A DNA stretch of 64,000 bases. It comes from Streptomyces sp. NBC_00576 (GTDB lineage Bacteria; Actinomycetota; Actinomycetes; Streptomycetales; Streptomycetaceae). The first letter of the stretch is position 1; every line of letters begins with the position of its first letter. Both the position numbers and the translations under genes were made by a program. The notes beneath the pieces are model-generated. The model worked only from the letters and a program-made list of their open reading frames with translations. It did no database searches and was not told the origin of the DNA. Shown piece after piece: positions 24,201-37,105 of the stretch. Where the stretch lies: the NCBI RefSeq assembly GCF_036345175.1, contig NZ_CP107780.1, positions 8,432,001 to 8,496,000 of the forward strand, read 5' to 3'.

Positions 24201-25375
24201 CCCGCGCTCCTGAGCTGGGCGAACGCCCTTTCGTGGGAGCGACGTTGTTGGACGTCCCGTTCGAAGATCTCCCGGGTCACCTCGGTCAGTGTCCGGGCGG
24301 GTTCCCACAGGTCCAGGCGGCTCGCCTCCGCGACCGTCTTCGACCAGTCGGACGGCACCTCGGAACCCAGCGCGCCGGCGAGCGCCCCGGCCATCGTGGC
24401 GATCGAGTCGCAGTCGCGGCCGTAGTTCACCGAACCCAGCGCCGCATTCCGGTAGTTGCCGCCCGACACCACCAACATGCCGAGCGCCACCGGGAGTTCC
24501 TCGATCGCGTGGAGACGGGACGGCCGACGGGCGCCCAGCGACGGGCTGCGGTAGTCCGCGCCGACCGTGTCGTACGGAGTCACCGCCTCCCGCAGTGGCC
24601 GCAGCGCCGACTCGAAGTCCGTGTAGCGGGAGGCCACTTCGCACACCGTCTCGATCGCCGCCCGGGTGCCGTCCTTCGCCAGGGAGAGGCAGGTTCCGAT
24701 CACCGAATCGGGGGTCGCGTCCGGGGTGCACGCGGCCGCCACCGCCGCCGCGAAGACCGCCGCCGCCTCTCTGCCGTACGAGGACTGGTGGGCGCCCGCG
24801 AGGTCGAGGGCCTCGGCGTACGCGCCCGCCGGGTTGGCCGCGTTGACCAGGCCGACCGGGGCCATGTACATCGCCGCACCGCAGTTGACGATGTTGCCCA
24901 CGCCTGCCTCGCGCGGGTCGATGTGGCCGTAGTGGAGCCGGGCCACCAGCCACTTCTCCGCCAGGAAGATGCGCTGCAGGGGGAGTGCCTCGGCCTCCAG
25001 TTCCGGGATCCAGCGCGGGTTCGTCATCAGGTCCGGGACCAGGTGGTCGGCGGCCGCGTACGCGTCCAGATGGTCGCGGACCTGGGCGTACACCCGTACC
25101 AGCGCATGGGTCATCAAGGTGTCGTCGGTGACGTGGCCGTCGCCCTTGTGGTACGGGGCGATCGGGCGGGCGGTGCGCCAGGCGTCGCCGCTCCAGGGGC
25201 CGACGATGCCGTGGACGCGGCCCGCGTGGCGTTCGAGGATCTGCTCGGGGGTATAGCCCTCGACGGGGCCGCCGAGGGCGTCGCCGACGGCCGCACCGAC
25301 CAGGGCACCGGTGATCCGCTCTTCCAGGCCCGCCACTTGGCCTTCTTGGCCTCTTTGTTGCTGATTAGGTGTCAT
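24188..25375 (-). CDS. ADP-ribosylglycohydrolase-family protein 3
   Basis: 395 residues from ATG 25375 (MTPNQQQRGQEGQ). AGGAGG lies just upstream, touching another in-frame ATG at 25387, which is therefore too close to serve as the start. Core begins LEERITGALVGAAVGDALGGPVEGY. Both metal motifs are canonical: HVTDDTLMTHALV and NYGRDCDSIATMAGALAGALG. The first codons (AAT CAG CAA CAA AGA) are unusually AT-rich for this genome. Part of the four-paralogue array; of the four this one and the one at 26651 look most clearly active. Substrate unknown. Confidence 0.9.
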   Translation of the reverse strand: MTPNQQQRGQEGQVAGLEERITGALVGAAVGDALGGPVEGYTPEQILERHAGRVHGIVGPWSGDAWRTARPIAPYHKGDGHVTDDTLMTHALVRVYAQVRDHLDAYAAADHLVPDLMTNPRWIPELEAEALPLQRIFLAEKWLVARLHYGHIDPREAGVGNIVNCGAAMYMAPVGLVNAANPAGAYAEALDLAGAHQSSYGREAAAVFAAAVAAACTPDATPDSVIGTCLSLAKDGTRAAIETVCEVASRYTDFESALRPLREAVTPYDTVGADYRSPSLGARRPSRLHAIEELPVALGMLVVSGGNYRNAALGSVNYGRDCDSIATMAGALAGALGSEVPSDWSKTVAEASRLDLWEPARTLTEVTREIFERDVQQRRSHERAFAQLRSAGCSD

Positions 25376-25383
25376 GTCGCGAA

Positions 25384-26502
25384 TCATCCTCCTGAGGTGA
25401 CCCGTTGCGTGGCTTCCAGCAGTTCGGCGAGTTCCACGAGGTCGGTGCCGGTAAGCCTGGGGAGGGCGCAGCCGGAGAGGGTGCGGCAGGCGTCCCGCCA
25501 GGCCGCCGGGATCGCGGCGCCGCCGCCCAGCGCGCCGGTGAGGGCGCCCGCGAGCGCGGGTGCCGAGTCCGCGACCCGCGACAGACAGGCCGCGGCGGGG
25601 ACTGCTTCGGCGATCCGGCCGTGCGCGGCGGTGGCCAGCGCCAGTGCGACCGGGACCGTCTCGGCGGCGGCGATGCCGTAGCTGTAGACGTGGTCCACGA
25701 TCTGGTGTTCCAGGAGCGGGACCAGGGCGAACGCGCTGTCTGCGTCCCGCGCGAGCTTCAGCGCGTGGCGGGAGTTGCGGCCGATCTCGGTGGACTCCGG
25801 GAGTTCCGCCAGCGCGGCCGTCACGCAGGCGTCCACCTCCTCGCCGACCAGCGCCAGTGAGAGTGCCGCCGCCATCGCGCGGGCGCCGTGCACGCCGTCG
25901 CCGTCCTGGGTGTAGCGGGCGTCGAACTCGGCCAGTTCGGCGGCGAGTCGGCGGTCGCCCGGGTGGGCCACCGCCAGCACACAGGCCCGTACGCAGGCCG
26001 CGTCGTCGAAGTAGTGCGGGTTGTCGTGGCCGGTGGCGGGCGGGCGCAGACCGGCGGCGAGGTTGCCGAGGCCGGCCCGTACGGAGATTCGGGCGCGCAG
26101 CGGCAGTACCGCCGACTCGACCTCGGGTGCGCGTTCGGCGGCGGCTGCCACCTCGCTGGCGACCGCGTTCCAGGACAGGTCGATGGCGGCCCGGGCCCGG
26201 CGCTCCCGGCTCAGGTCGCCCAGCACGGTGTCGTCCCCGGCCCGCAGCAGGGCCTCGGCCGTGAACGCCGCCCACTCGGCGTCGTCGGAGGGGCCGAGCC
26301 GGAGCGGTTCCGGGGGCTGGTTGAGGGCGATCGGTACGGGGAGGGTGGTGGTCGCGTTCTGCTCGGCGAAGGTGTCCAGCTCGCGGGTGAGGCGGCGGGT
26401 CCAGTCGGGCATGCGGGCGGCGCGGTGCCGGGCGGCGGGCCATCCGGCGGCGTCCCCGGCGGCGAGACCGAGCAGCAGGCTCTCGATGCGGCGGCTGGTC
26501 AT
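25384..26502 (-). CDS. ADP-ribosylglycohydrolase-family protein 2 (degenerate metal site)
   Basis: 372 residues, ATG at 26502 (MTSRRIESLLLGLAAGDAAGWPAARHR). The fold and the LGLAAGDAAG opening are those of the family, but the metal motifs are altered: PSDDAEWAAF replaces TDDT, and SRVADSAPALAGALTGALGG replaces the GxDxDT motif, losing one of the two acidic residues. It may be inactive, regulatory, or act on a different bond. Its stop is nine bases before the next paralogue's start. Upstream there is a repeat-rich gap of 148 bases. Confidence 0.85.
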   Translation of the reverse strand: MTSRRIESLLLGLAAGDAAGWPAARHRAARMPDWTRRLTRELDTFAEQNATTTLPVPIALNQPPEPLRLGPSDDAEWAAFTAEALLRAGDDTVLGDLSRERRARAAIDLSWNAVASEVAAAAERAPEVESAVLPLRARISVRAGLGNLAAGLRPPATGHDNPHYFDDAACVRACVLAVAHPGDRRLAAELAEFDARYTQDGDGVHGARAMAAALSLALVGEEVDACVTAALAELPESTEIGRNSRHALKLARDADSAFALVPLLEHQIVDHVYSYGIAAAETVPVALALATAAHGRIAEAVPAAACLSRVADSAPALAGALTGALGGGAAIPAAWRDACRTLSGCALPRLTGTDLVELAELLEATQRVTSGG

Positions 26503-26540
26503 GGGCGGACCTTGGCTTCGGCTCGGGGGTGGGTGGTGTG

Positions 26541-26639
26541 TTTCGCCCCCGCCGCCCCTACCCGTCCCTCCCCCAGAGGGGGGACCCCCATCGGGGGCGC
26601 TGCCCCCGGACCCCCGCTCCTCAAACGCCGGAGGGGCTG
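26541..26639. repeat. Streptomyces intergenic repeat, type B copy 1
   Basis: In the gap between two glycohydrolase genes: CCCCCGCCGCCCCTACCCGT, then a GGGGGCGCTGCCCCC stem, then CTCAAACGCCGGA-GGGGCTG. The same ordered blocks recur at 42291-42400 with small changes. These elements are common between Streptomyces genes and end in a conserved AAACGCCGG core. Confidence 0.6.
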
Positions 26640-26650
26640 AAAGCGCGGGC

Positions 26651-27757
26651 TCACGGTCGTACCTCGGTTTCCGTAGCCGTGTCGTCGTCCGCGGCGAGGA
26701 TGTACGCCGTCTGGTCCGTCGCGGGATCACGTGCGACGGGCTTCGCGCCCCACTTGCCGCCCTCGCCCGGTGTCAGCAGTTCCGCGATGTCGAGGATGTG
26801 GTGGCCCGCCATGGAGGGGAGGCAGGTGCCGCGGGCCGGGCCGATCGCCTCCGCCCAGTCGGGCGGGATCGCCGAGGCGCCGCGGGTCGCACCGGCCAGG
26901 GCGCCCGCCACCGCTGCTGTCGTGTCCGCGTCGCGGCCCATGTTGACGGCTGTCAGTACCGATTCCGTGAAGTCGCCGTCGGCCGCCGCATACGCGCCGA
27001 AGGCGAGGGCGACGGCCTCGGGGGCCAGGTCGGTCCAGGGGTAGCCGCCGATCACCACCGCGGAGCGGACCGCGCGTTCGCCCCGGTGGGCGACCGCCAC
27101 CGCCCGGCGCAGGGAGCGCGCCGTCCAGGAGTCGTCGGGGATCACCGCCAGCGCGGAGGCCACCACGGCGATGGTCGGCGCGCCCGCCATCGCCGCGGCC
27201 ACGCCCGCCGCCACCGCCTGGCCGCCGTAGATGCCCTCGCCGTCGTGGCTCACCGAGCCGTCGATCGCGACCAGACGGGCGGCCTCGGCCGGGCGGCCCG
27301 CCGCGAAGACGCCGAACGGTGCTGCGCGCATCGCCAGGCCGTCGCTCCACGCGTGGCGGTGCTGGGCCGAGATGGGGGCGGCCAGGCCCCTGCGCAGGTT
27401 CTCCAGGGTGCCTCGCTCGCTGAAACCCGCGCCCCGGAAGGGCCCCTCGTCGAGGTCGGCGATCCAGTGGTGCCAGGCCGCCTCCACATGGGCCGGGGTG
27501 AGGGCCGAGCCGTGCCGGGCGAGGAGGAGGCCCGAGAAGATCGCGTACTCCGTGTCGTCCGTGCCGGCGGGGTTTTCGGCCACGTATCCGGTGATGCGGC
27601 CCCAGCGGGCGCGGATCTCCGAGGGCTTCATGTTCTCGGCGGGGGCGCCGAGCGCGTCCCCCACGGCCAGACCGAGCAGGGCGCCGCGTGCTCTGTCGCG
27701 GAGTACGGCGGCGTCTTGGGGCGCCGGGACCGAGGGAATGCAGGCGATCGATGCCAT
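26651..27757 (-). CDS. ADP-ribosylglycohydrolase-family protein 1
   Basis: 368 residues, ATG at 27757 (MASIACIPSVPAPQ) with GGAGGAGAGG upstream. Family fold starts at RDRARGALLGLAVGDALGAPAENM; the first metal motif is AGTDDTEYAIF and the second NMGRDADTTAAVAGALAGA, both canonical, so the enzyme is expected to be active. First gene of the minus-strand unit that continues through three more paralogues, a ribokinase, a CoA-transferase and a CoA lyase. The leader holds a 33-base hairpin (27778-27810). Confidence 0.9.
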   Translation of the reverse strand: MASIACIPSVPAPQDAAVLRDRARGALLGLAVGDALGAPAENMKPSEIRARWGRITGYVAENPAGTDDTEYAIFSGLLLARHGSALTPAHVEAAWHHWIADLDEGPFRGAGFSERGTLENLRRGLAAPISAQHRHAWSDGLAMRAAPFGVFAAGRPAEAARLVAIDGSVSHDGEGIYGGQAVAAGVAAAMAGAPTIAVVASALAVIPDDSWTARSLRRAVAVAHRGERAVRSAVVIGGYPWTDLAPEAVALAFGAYAAADGDFTESVLTAVNMGRDADTTAAVAGALAGATRGASAIPPDWAEAIGPARGTCLPSMAGHHILDIAELLTPGEGGKWGAKPVARDPATDQTAYILAADDDTATETEVRP

Positions 27758-28081
27758 ACGCGGCCTCTCCTCCGGAGGGTTCCGGGGGCTCCCTCTCGGG
27801 GAGCGGAACCCTTTGCGGAACTGTCCCACCGGAGCGGTTCAGGCGAGCCTCAGGCGCCCCAGCATCACCCGGTCGACATTTGTGCGAGTACACCTACGGA
27901 TGAGCGATCGTGATGAACATGCAGGTGAGGGCAGCCTTTCCTTGCTGGCGGGAAGGGAATCCGGGGCGTATTTTTAGTGTTGTCGAAAAGTGGAATCAGT
28001 CTAACTTCGATCCGGTCCTGTCCATCCTGGTCCGGTTGGAAAGCTTTCAGAAGCAACGCCCGAAGCGAGTTGGGGGACGGT
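27758..28081. other. 324-base divergent intergenic region
   Basis: Lies between the glycohydrolase operon (minus) and the VIT transporter (plus). It contains a hairpin at 27778-27810 (GGTTCC...GGAACC outside, GCTCCC...GGGAGC inside) in the glycohydrolase leader, and the AT-rich decamer TATTTTTAGT at 27969 that also occurs at 2184. No convincing small gene or RNA is seen. Regulatory sites for both units presumably lie here, but I cannot name one. Confidence 0.5.
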
Positions 28082-28813
28082 ATGGCCATCATCGAGACCG
28101 AGGCGGCGCTGCATGTGGCGCACCGCGACAATCACACCCACCGGGACGTCAGTGGTGGGTGGCTGCGGCCGGCCGTTTTCGGTGCGATGGACGGCCTCGT
28201 CTCCAACCTCGCCCTGATGACCGGTGTGGCCGGCGGAGCCGTTTCGCATCAGACCGTCGTCATCACCGGGCTCGCCGGTCTTGCCGCAGGCGCCTTCTCC
28301 ATGGCCGCCGGCGAGTACACCTCGGTCGCCTCGCAGCGTGAACTCGTCGAAGCCGAACTCGCCGTCGAGCGACGGGAGTTGAGAAAGCACCCCATGGACG
28401 AGGAGCGTGAGCTCGCCGCGCTCTACGAGTCCCGGGGCGTCGAGCCGAAGCTTGCCCGTGAAGTGGCCCGGCAGCTCTCGCGCGACCCCGAGCAGGCGCT
28501 GGAGATACACGCCCGCGAGGAACTGGGCATCGACCCCGGCGACCTGCCCTCACCCGCCGTCGCCGCGGTGTCGTCCTTCGGGGCGTTCGCGCTGGGCGCG
28601 TTGCTGCCCGTACTCCCGTACCTTCTGGGGGCGACCGCGCTGTGGCCCGCCGTGCTGGTCGCGCTCGTCGGGCTCTTCGGATGTGGTGCCGTGGTGGCCC
28701 GGGTGACCGCTCGGACCTGGTGGTTCAGCGGGCTGCGGCAGCTCGCGCTGGGCGGAGCGGCGGCCGGTGTGACCTACGCCCTGGGCAACCTGTTCGGTGC
28801 GGCCGTAGGATAG
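28082..28813 (+). CDS. VIT1/CCC1-family iron/manganese transporter
   Basis: 243 residues, ATG at 28082. Family features: HRDVSGGWLRPAVFGAMDGLVSNLALMTGVAGG with helix 1 and its conserved Asp, GAFSMAAGEYTSVASQRELVEAE with the Ala-Gly-Glu-Tyr metal motif and a cytosolic Glu-rich helix pair, then three C-terminal helices (SFGAFALGALLPVLPYLLG, AVLVALVGLFGCGAVVARV, LALGGAAAGVTYALGNLFG). Such proteins export Fe2+ or Mn2+ from the cytosol. Monocistronic: a palindrome follows 11 bases after its stop. Confidence 0.9.
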   Translation: MAIIETEAALHVAHRDNHTHRDVSGGWLRPAVFGAMDGLVSNLALMTGVAGGAVSHQTVVITGLAGLAAGAFSMAAGEYTSVASQRELVEAELAVERRELRKHPMDEERELAALYESRGVEPKLAREVARQLSRDPEQALEIHAREELGIDPGDLPSPAVAAVSSFGAFALGALLPVLPYLLGATALWPAVLVALVGLFGCGAVVARVTARTWWFSGLRQLALGGAAAGVTYALGNLFGAAVG

Positions 28814-28823
28814 GTGATCGTGC

Positions 28824-28847
28824 ACTTATGCGTTGGGCCGCATAAGT
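28824..28847. terminator. Hairpin after the VIT transporter gene
   Basis: ACTTATGCG (28824-28832) and CGCATAAGT (28839-28847) form a perfect 9-bp stem with a 6-base loop, 11 bases after the stop codon. AT-richer than most terminators here. Confidence 0.55.
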
Positions 28848-29088
28848 AGCCGTTACTCGCTGGTTTCGAACGCTTAACCACGGGGCATGAGCCGTAAGCG
28901 CTGTGGGCAATGAAGCCTGCGGCGCACCCGCGGGGAGGGCGACGACGCTCTCCTTGCCATGGGTTGAGGGACATCGATCTGTCCGCTTCGACCCCCATTA
29001 CTTCCACCGCAGCGCGGTCACCATGCCGCGCACCGCGGTGTCCGCATGTTGGTACGCGGTATCCGGTTCCCGAGAATCGCCCCATCAT

Positions 29089-29104
29089 GTAACCTGCACG
29101 AAAT
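29089..29104 (+). promoter_or_regulatory. GlnR-like site upstream of gltB
   Basis: GTAAC-CTGCAC-GAAAT fits the actinomycete GlnR half-box pattern GTnAC-n6-GAAAC with one mismatch, 73 bases before the gltB start. Only one a-b pair is seen. Nitrogen control of glutamate synthase makes biological sense, but a single 16-base match is weak evidence. Confidence 0.35.
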
Positions 29105-29176
29105 TTTGCACTCCAAGAGGGCCAACGTCGTCCCTCGGCTTAATGCATATGCCACACGACGACGACGGGAGAGCCG

Positions 29177-33791
<4,615 letters not shown>

Positions 33792-33799
<8 letters not shown>

Positions 33800-35252
33800 T
33801 CCCAAGGGCTTTCTCACCCACGGCCGCGAGGTCGCCAAGTCCCGTCCGGTGGACGTCCGTCTCAAGGACTGGAACGAGGTCTACGTTCCCGGCTCCCTGC
33901 TGCCGATCATCAGCAAGCAGGCCGGCCGCTGCATGGACTGCGGTATCCCCTTCTGCCACAACGGCTGTCCGCTGGGGAACCTGATCCCCGAGTGGAACGA
34001 CTACGCCTACCGCGAGGACTGGACGTCGGCGTCCGAGCGCCTGCACGCCACCAACAACTTCCCGGAGTTCACCGGACGCCTGTGCCCGGCTCCCTGCGAG
34101 TCGGCGTGCGTGCTGGGCATCAACCAGCCCGCGGTCACCATCAAGAACGTCGAGGTCTCGATCATCGACAAGGCCTGGGAGACGGGCGACGTCGCCCCCC
34201 AGGCCCCGGAGCGCCTCTCCGGCAAGACGGTCGCGGTCATCGGCTCGGGTCCCGCCGGTCTCGCCGCCGCCCAGCAGCTGACGCGGGCCGGTCACACGGT
34301 CGCGGTGTACGAGCGCGCGGACCGCATCGGCGGCCTCCTGCGCTACGGCATCCCCGAGTTCAAGATGGAGAAGCGGCACATCAACCGCCGTATCGAGCAG
34401 ATGCGCGCGGAGGGCACCCGCTTCCGTACCGGTATCGAGATCGGCCGCGACCTCAAGGCGACGGACCTGCGCAAGCGGTACGACGCGATCGTGATCGCCG
34501 CCGGCGCGACGACCGCCCGTGATCTCCCCGTCCCCGGGCGCGAGCTCAAGGGCGTCTACCAGGCGATGGAGTACCTGCCCCTGGCGAACAAGGTGCAGGA
34601 GGGCGACTTCGTGGCCCCGCCGGTCACCGCCGAGGGCAAGCACGTCGTGGTCATCGGCGGCGGCGACACGGGCGCGGACTGCGTGGGCACCGCCCACCGC
34701 CAGGGCGCGGCCTCCGTCACCCAGCTGGAGATCATGCCCCGCCCGGGCGAGGACCGGAACCCGGGGCAGCCCTGGCCGACCTTCCCCATGCTCTACAAGG
34801 TCACCTCGGCGCACGAGGAGGGCGGCGAGCGCGTCTACTCCGTCTCGACGACCCACTTCGAGGGCGACGAGCACGGCAACGTGCAGTGGCTGCACCTCAC
34901 CGAGGTCGAGTTCATCGACGGCAAGCTGACCCAGAAGCCGGGCACGGAGCGCAAGATCCCCGCCCAGCTGGTCACCCTCGCCATGGGCTTCACGGGCACC
35001 GACCGCGACAACGGCCTCGTCGACCAGTTCGGCCTGGACCTCGACGAGCGCGGCAACATCGCCCGCGACGCCGACTTCCAGACCAACGTCCCGGGCGTGT
35101 ACGTCGCCGGTGACGCCGGCCGCGGCCAGTCCCTCATCGTCTGGGCCATCGCCGAGGGCCGCTCGGCGGCCCGCGGAGTCGACCGCTTCCTCACGGGCGC
35201 GAGCGACCTTCCGGCCCCGATCCGCCCGACGGACCGTTCCCTGATGGTCTGA
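33792..35252 (+). CDS. gltD: Glutamate synthase (NADPH) small subunit
   Basis: FAD/iron-sulfur subunit that passes electrons from NADPH to GltB. 486 residues from ATG 33792. N-terminal cysteines for two 4Fe-4S clusters: CMDCGIPFCHNGCPLGN and CPAPCESACV. FAD-binding Rossmann motif VIGSGPAGLAAAQQ and NADPH motif VIGGGDTGADCVG follow, with the closing GVYVAGDAGRGQSLIVWAI. Translationally coupled to gltB by an eight-base overlap, as expected for a one-to-one complex. Confidence 0.98.
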
Positions 35253-35379
35253 CGGGCCCACCCGAAGACGTCCCGTACAACGGCGTACGGAACGAACAAA
35301 CCACGGCGCTCGCCACAGTCCCCGACCGGACATTGGCGGGCGCCGCGGCGCGTTCGGAGCCGGACAGACAGGCCAGGAC

Positions 35380-36219
35380 TTACGGCACCTTGTACGTGTC
35401 CCCGTACACCTTCCACTCCAGCGGTGTACGGAGTTCGAGGTTCCCCTCGTCGAGGAAGCGCCGTTGGGCCGTGTCCACGCGGCTGGTGTTCACGCCCGGC
35501 CTCTTGTCCAGCATCGCCTTGCGGCGGGCGTCGAGGAACGCGTCCAGGTACGCCTTCTCGGCGCCGCCCTCCGCCGGGCTGTCGGCCTCCTTCAGGGCGG
35601 CGGCGCGGATGCCGTCCGTGCTGAACCGGTCGCTGCCCGGGCCGTGGTAGACCATCGCGTCGTAGTAGACGAACTGGCCCAGCAGTCCCAGCCCGTCGCG
35701 GACGGCGAGACGCAGAGCCGGTTCGAAGTAGCCGCCGTCCCGCTTCTCGTCCTGCGCCTTGCGGAAGGCGGCGACCTTCGATTCCTGCTTCCAGGCCGCA
35801 GGGAACCCTGGATCGAGACCCTCGTGCGAGTCCGTGCCGTCGACCTTGCGCAGCGCGGGAAGGTAGGGCGCGAGGGCGTTGTCCGGGTGGTCCTTCGTGT
35901 AGTCCTCGACGAGGGCGAGCAGGTCGTGGGTGCCCGTGCAGAAGCCGATGATGCCGGCCGTGTAGCCCTGTCCGTCGCCGATGTCCTCGACATAGCCGTA
36001 CGCACTGCGCCAGTCGAGCGTCCCGTTCTCGGCGCTCGCCACGATCTGCTGGGCCAGCTCCTTCTTCGCCGGGTCGGCGAGCGTGGTCTCCGCGTCCAGC
36101 GAGCCGGCCTTCACACGTTTGGCGTCGGGGCCGCGGGAGTCGTCCGACGCGACGGACAGACATGCCGTTGTCGCGAGCAACGGCACCACGGCGAGGAGGA
36201 GAACGCCGGTTCGTTTCAT
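35380..36219 (-). CDS. csn: GH46 chitosanase with lipoprotein-like signal
   Basis: Endo-chitosanase that cuts beta-1,4 bonds of chitosan outside the cell. 279 residues, ATG at 36219. Similar throughout to the Streptomyces N174 enzyme: Glu64 in ASAENGTLDW (acid) and Asp82 in EDIGDGQGYT (base) match its Glu22 and Asp40; IIGFCTGTHDLL and GPGSDRFSTDGIR are also conserved. The N-terminus MKRTGVLLLAVVPLLATTACLS ends in a lipobox-like TTAC, so it may be anchored as a lipoprotein, unlike the freely secreted classical enzyme. On the minus strand TACCCT ends seven bases before the ATG with no ribosome site: probably leaderless. Convergent with gltD. Confidence 0.92.
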   Translation of the reverse strand: MKRTGVLLLAVVPLLATTACLSVASDDSRGPDAKRVKAGSLDAETTLADPAKKELAQQIVASAENGTLDWRSAYGYVEDIGDGQGYTAGIIGFCTGTHDLLALVEDYTKDHPDNALAPYLPALRKVDGTDSHEGLDPGFPAAWKQESKVAAFRKAQDEKRDGGYFEPALRLAVRDGLGLLGQFVYYDAMVYHGPGSDRFSTDGIRAAALKEADSPAEGGAEKAYLDAFLDARRKAMLDKRPGVNTSRVDTAQRRFLDEGNLELRTPLEWKVYGDTYKVP

Positions 36220-36310
36220 GGGGCACAGGGTACGTGGGGCTGTCGCTCGTCCGGGTGACATACCCTCAGGACTTGCATCAGTCCGGCGTATTTCGGTAGG
36301 GGAGCCACGC

Positions 36311-37030
36311 ATGGCCGCGATCAGTCTCACCAAGGTGCAGGAGAGCGCTCCCGCCCTGGTCAGCCTCTACAAGAGCGCCGGGGCGGCTGTTGAACGGCAC
36401 GGGCTCAACGGCCAGCGGGCTGCTGTTTATCTGGTGGTCGACCACTCCGGTTCCATGAGGCCCTATTTCAAGGACGGCAGCGTGCAGGCGCTGGCCGACC
36501 GGGTGCTGGGGCTCTCGGCACATCTGGACGACGACGGGACAGTTCCGGTCTTCTTCTTCTCCACCGACATCGATGCGGCGACGGACATCGCGCTCGACAA
36601 CCACCAGGGCCACATCGAGCGGATCGTGACCGGCCTGGGTCACATGGGCAGAACCAATTACCACCTGGCCATGGACGCGGTCATCGAGCACTACCTCGAC
36701 AGCGGGGCGACCGACCCCGCCCTCGTCGTCTTCCAGACCGACGGCGGTCCGACCAGCAGACCCGCCGCCGAACGGTACGTGTGCAAGTCGGCGCGGCTGC
36801 CGCTGTTCTGGCAGTTCATCGGCTTCGGGGACGCCGGCAGCAAACAGTTCGACTTCCTGCGCAAGCTCGACGAGTTGGCGGTGCCGGGGCGGCGGGTCGT
36901 CGACAACGCCGGGTTCTTCCACGCCGGTTCGGACCCGCGCGCAGTGTCCGACGACGAGTTGTACGACCGTCTGGTGGGCGAGTTCCCCAAGTGGCTGGTC
37001 GCCGCCCGGGCGGAGGGAATCGTCGGCTGA
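36311..37030 (+). CDS. VWA-domain protein (TerF-like)
   Basis: 239 residues, ATG at 36311 preceded by AGGGGAGC. Almost the whole protein is one von Willebrand A domain: VYLVVDHSGSMRPYFKDG carries the MIDAS DxSxS motif, followed by FFFSTDIDA, the conserved Thr in MGRTNYHLAMD and the Asp in VFQTDGGPTS. The N-terminus ISLTKVQESAPALVSLYKSA resembles the linker that joins TerD and VWA domains in tellurite-resistance proteins, suggesting a TerF-like origin. No ter genes are adjacent. Cytosolic; metal-dependent protein binding is expected; role unknown. Confidence 0.87.
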   Translation: MAAISLTKVQESAPALVSLYKSAGAAVERHGLNGQRAAVYLVVDHSGSMRPYFKDGSVQALADRVLGLSAHLDDDGTVPVFFFSTDIDAATDIALDNHQGHIERIVTGLGHMGRTNYHLAMDAVIEHYLDSGATDPALVVFQTDGGPTSRPAAERYVCKSARLPLFWQFIGFGDAGSKQFDFLRKLDELAVPGRRVVDNAGFFHAGSDPRAVSDDELYDRLVGEFPKWLVAARAEGIVG

Positions 37031-37105
37031 CACCGGCGTACGCCCCGTTGGCATCGCTGAGCCGTCGTGCCACCCTGAGGGTGATCCGAGGGGGAGGCGG
37101 CGCGG

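Larger units (their letters stand above)
28814..29176. other. 363-base region upstream of gltB
   Basis: Holds a 9-bp palindromic hairpin right after the transporter gene and, further on, a GlnR-like site at 29089-29104. No gene, known riboswitch consensus or tRNA could be recognised. The length suggests a long gltB leader or several promoters. Confidence 0.5.

Noticed and set aside
28814..29176. Riboswitch upstream of gltB
   Set aside because: I could not match any known riboswitch consensus, including glutamine riboswitches, and the only clear stem belongs to the end of the preceding gene.
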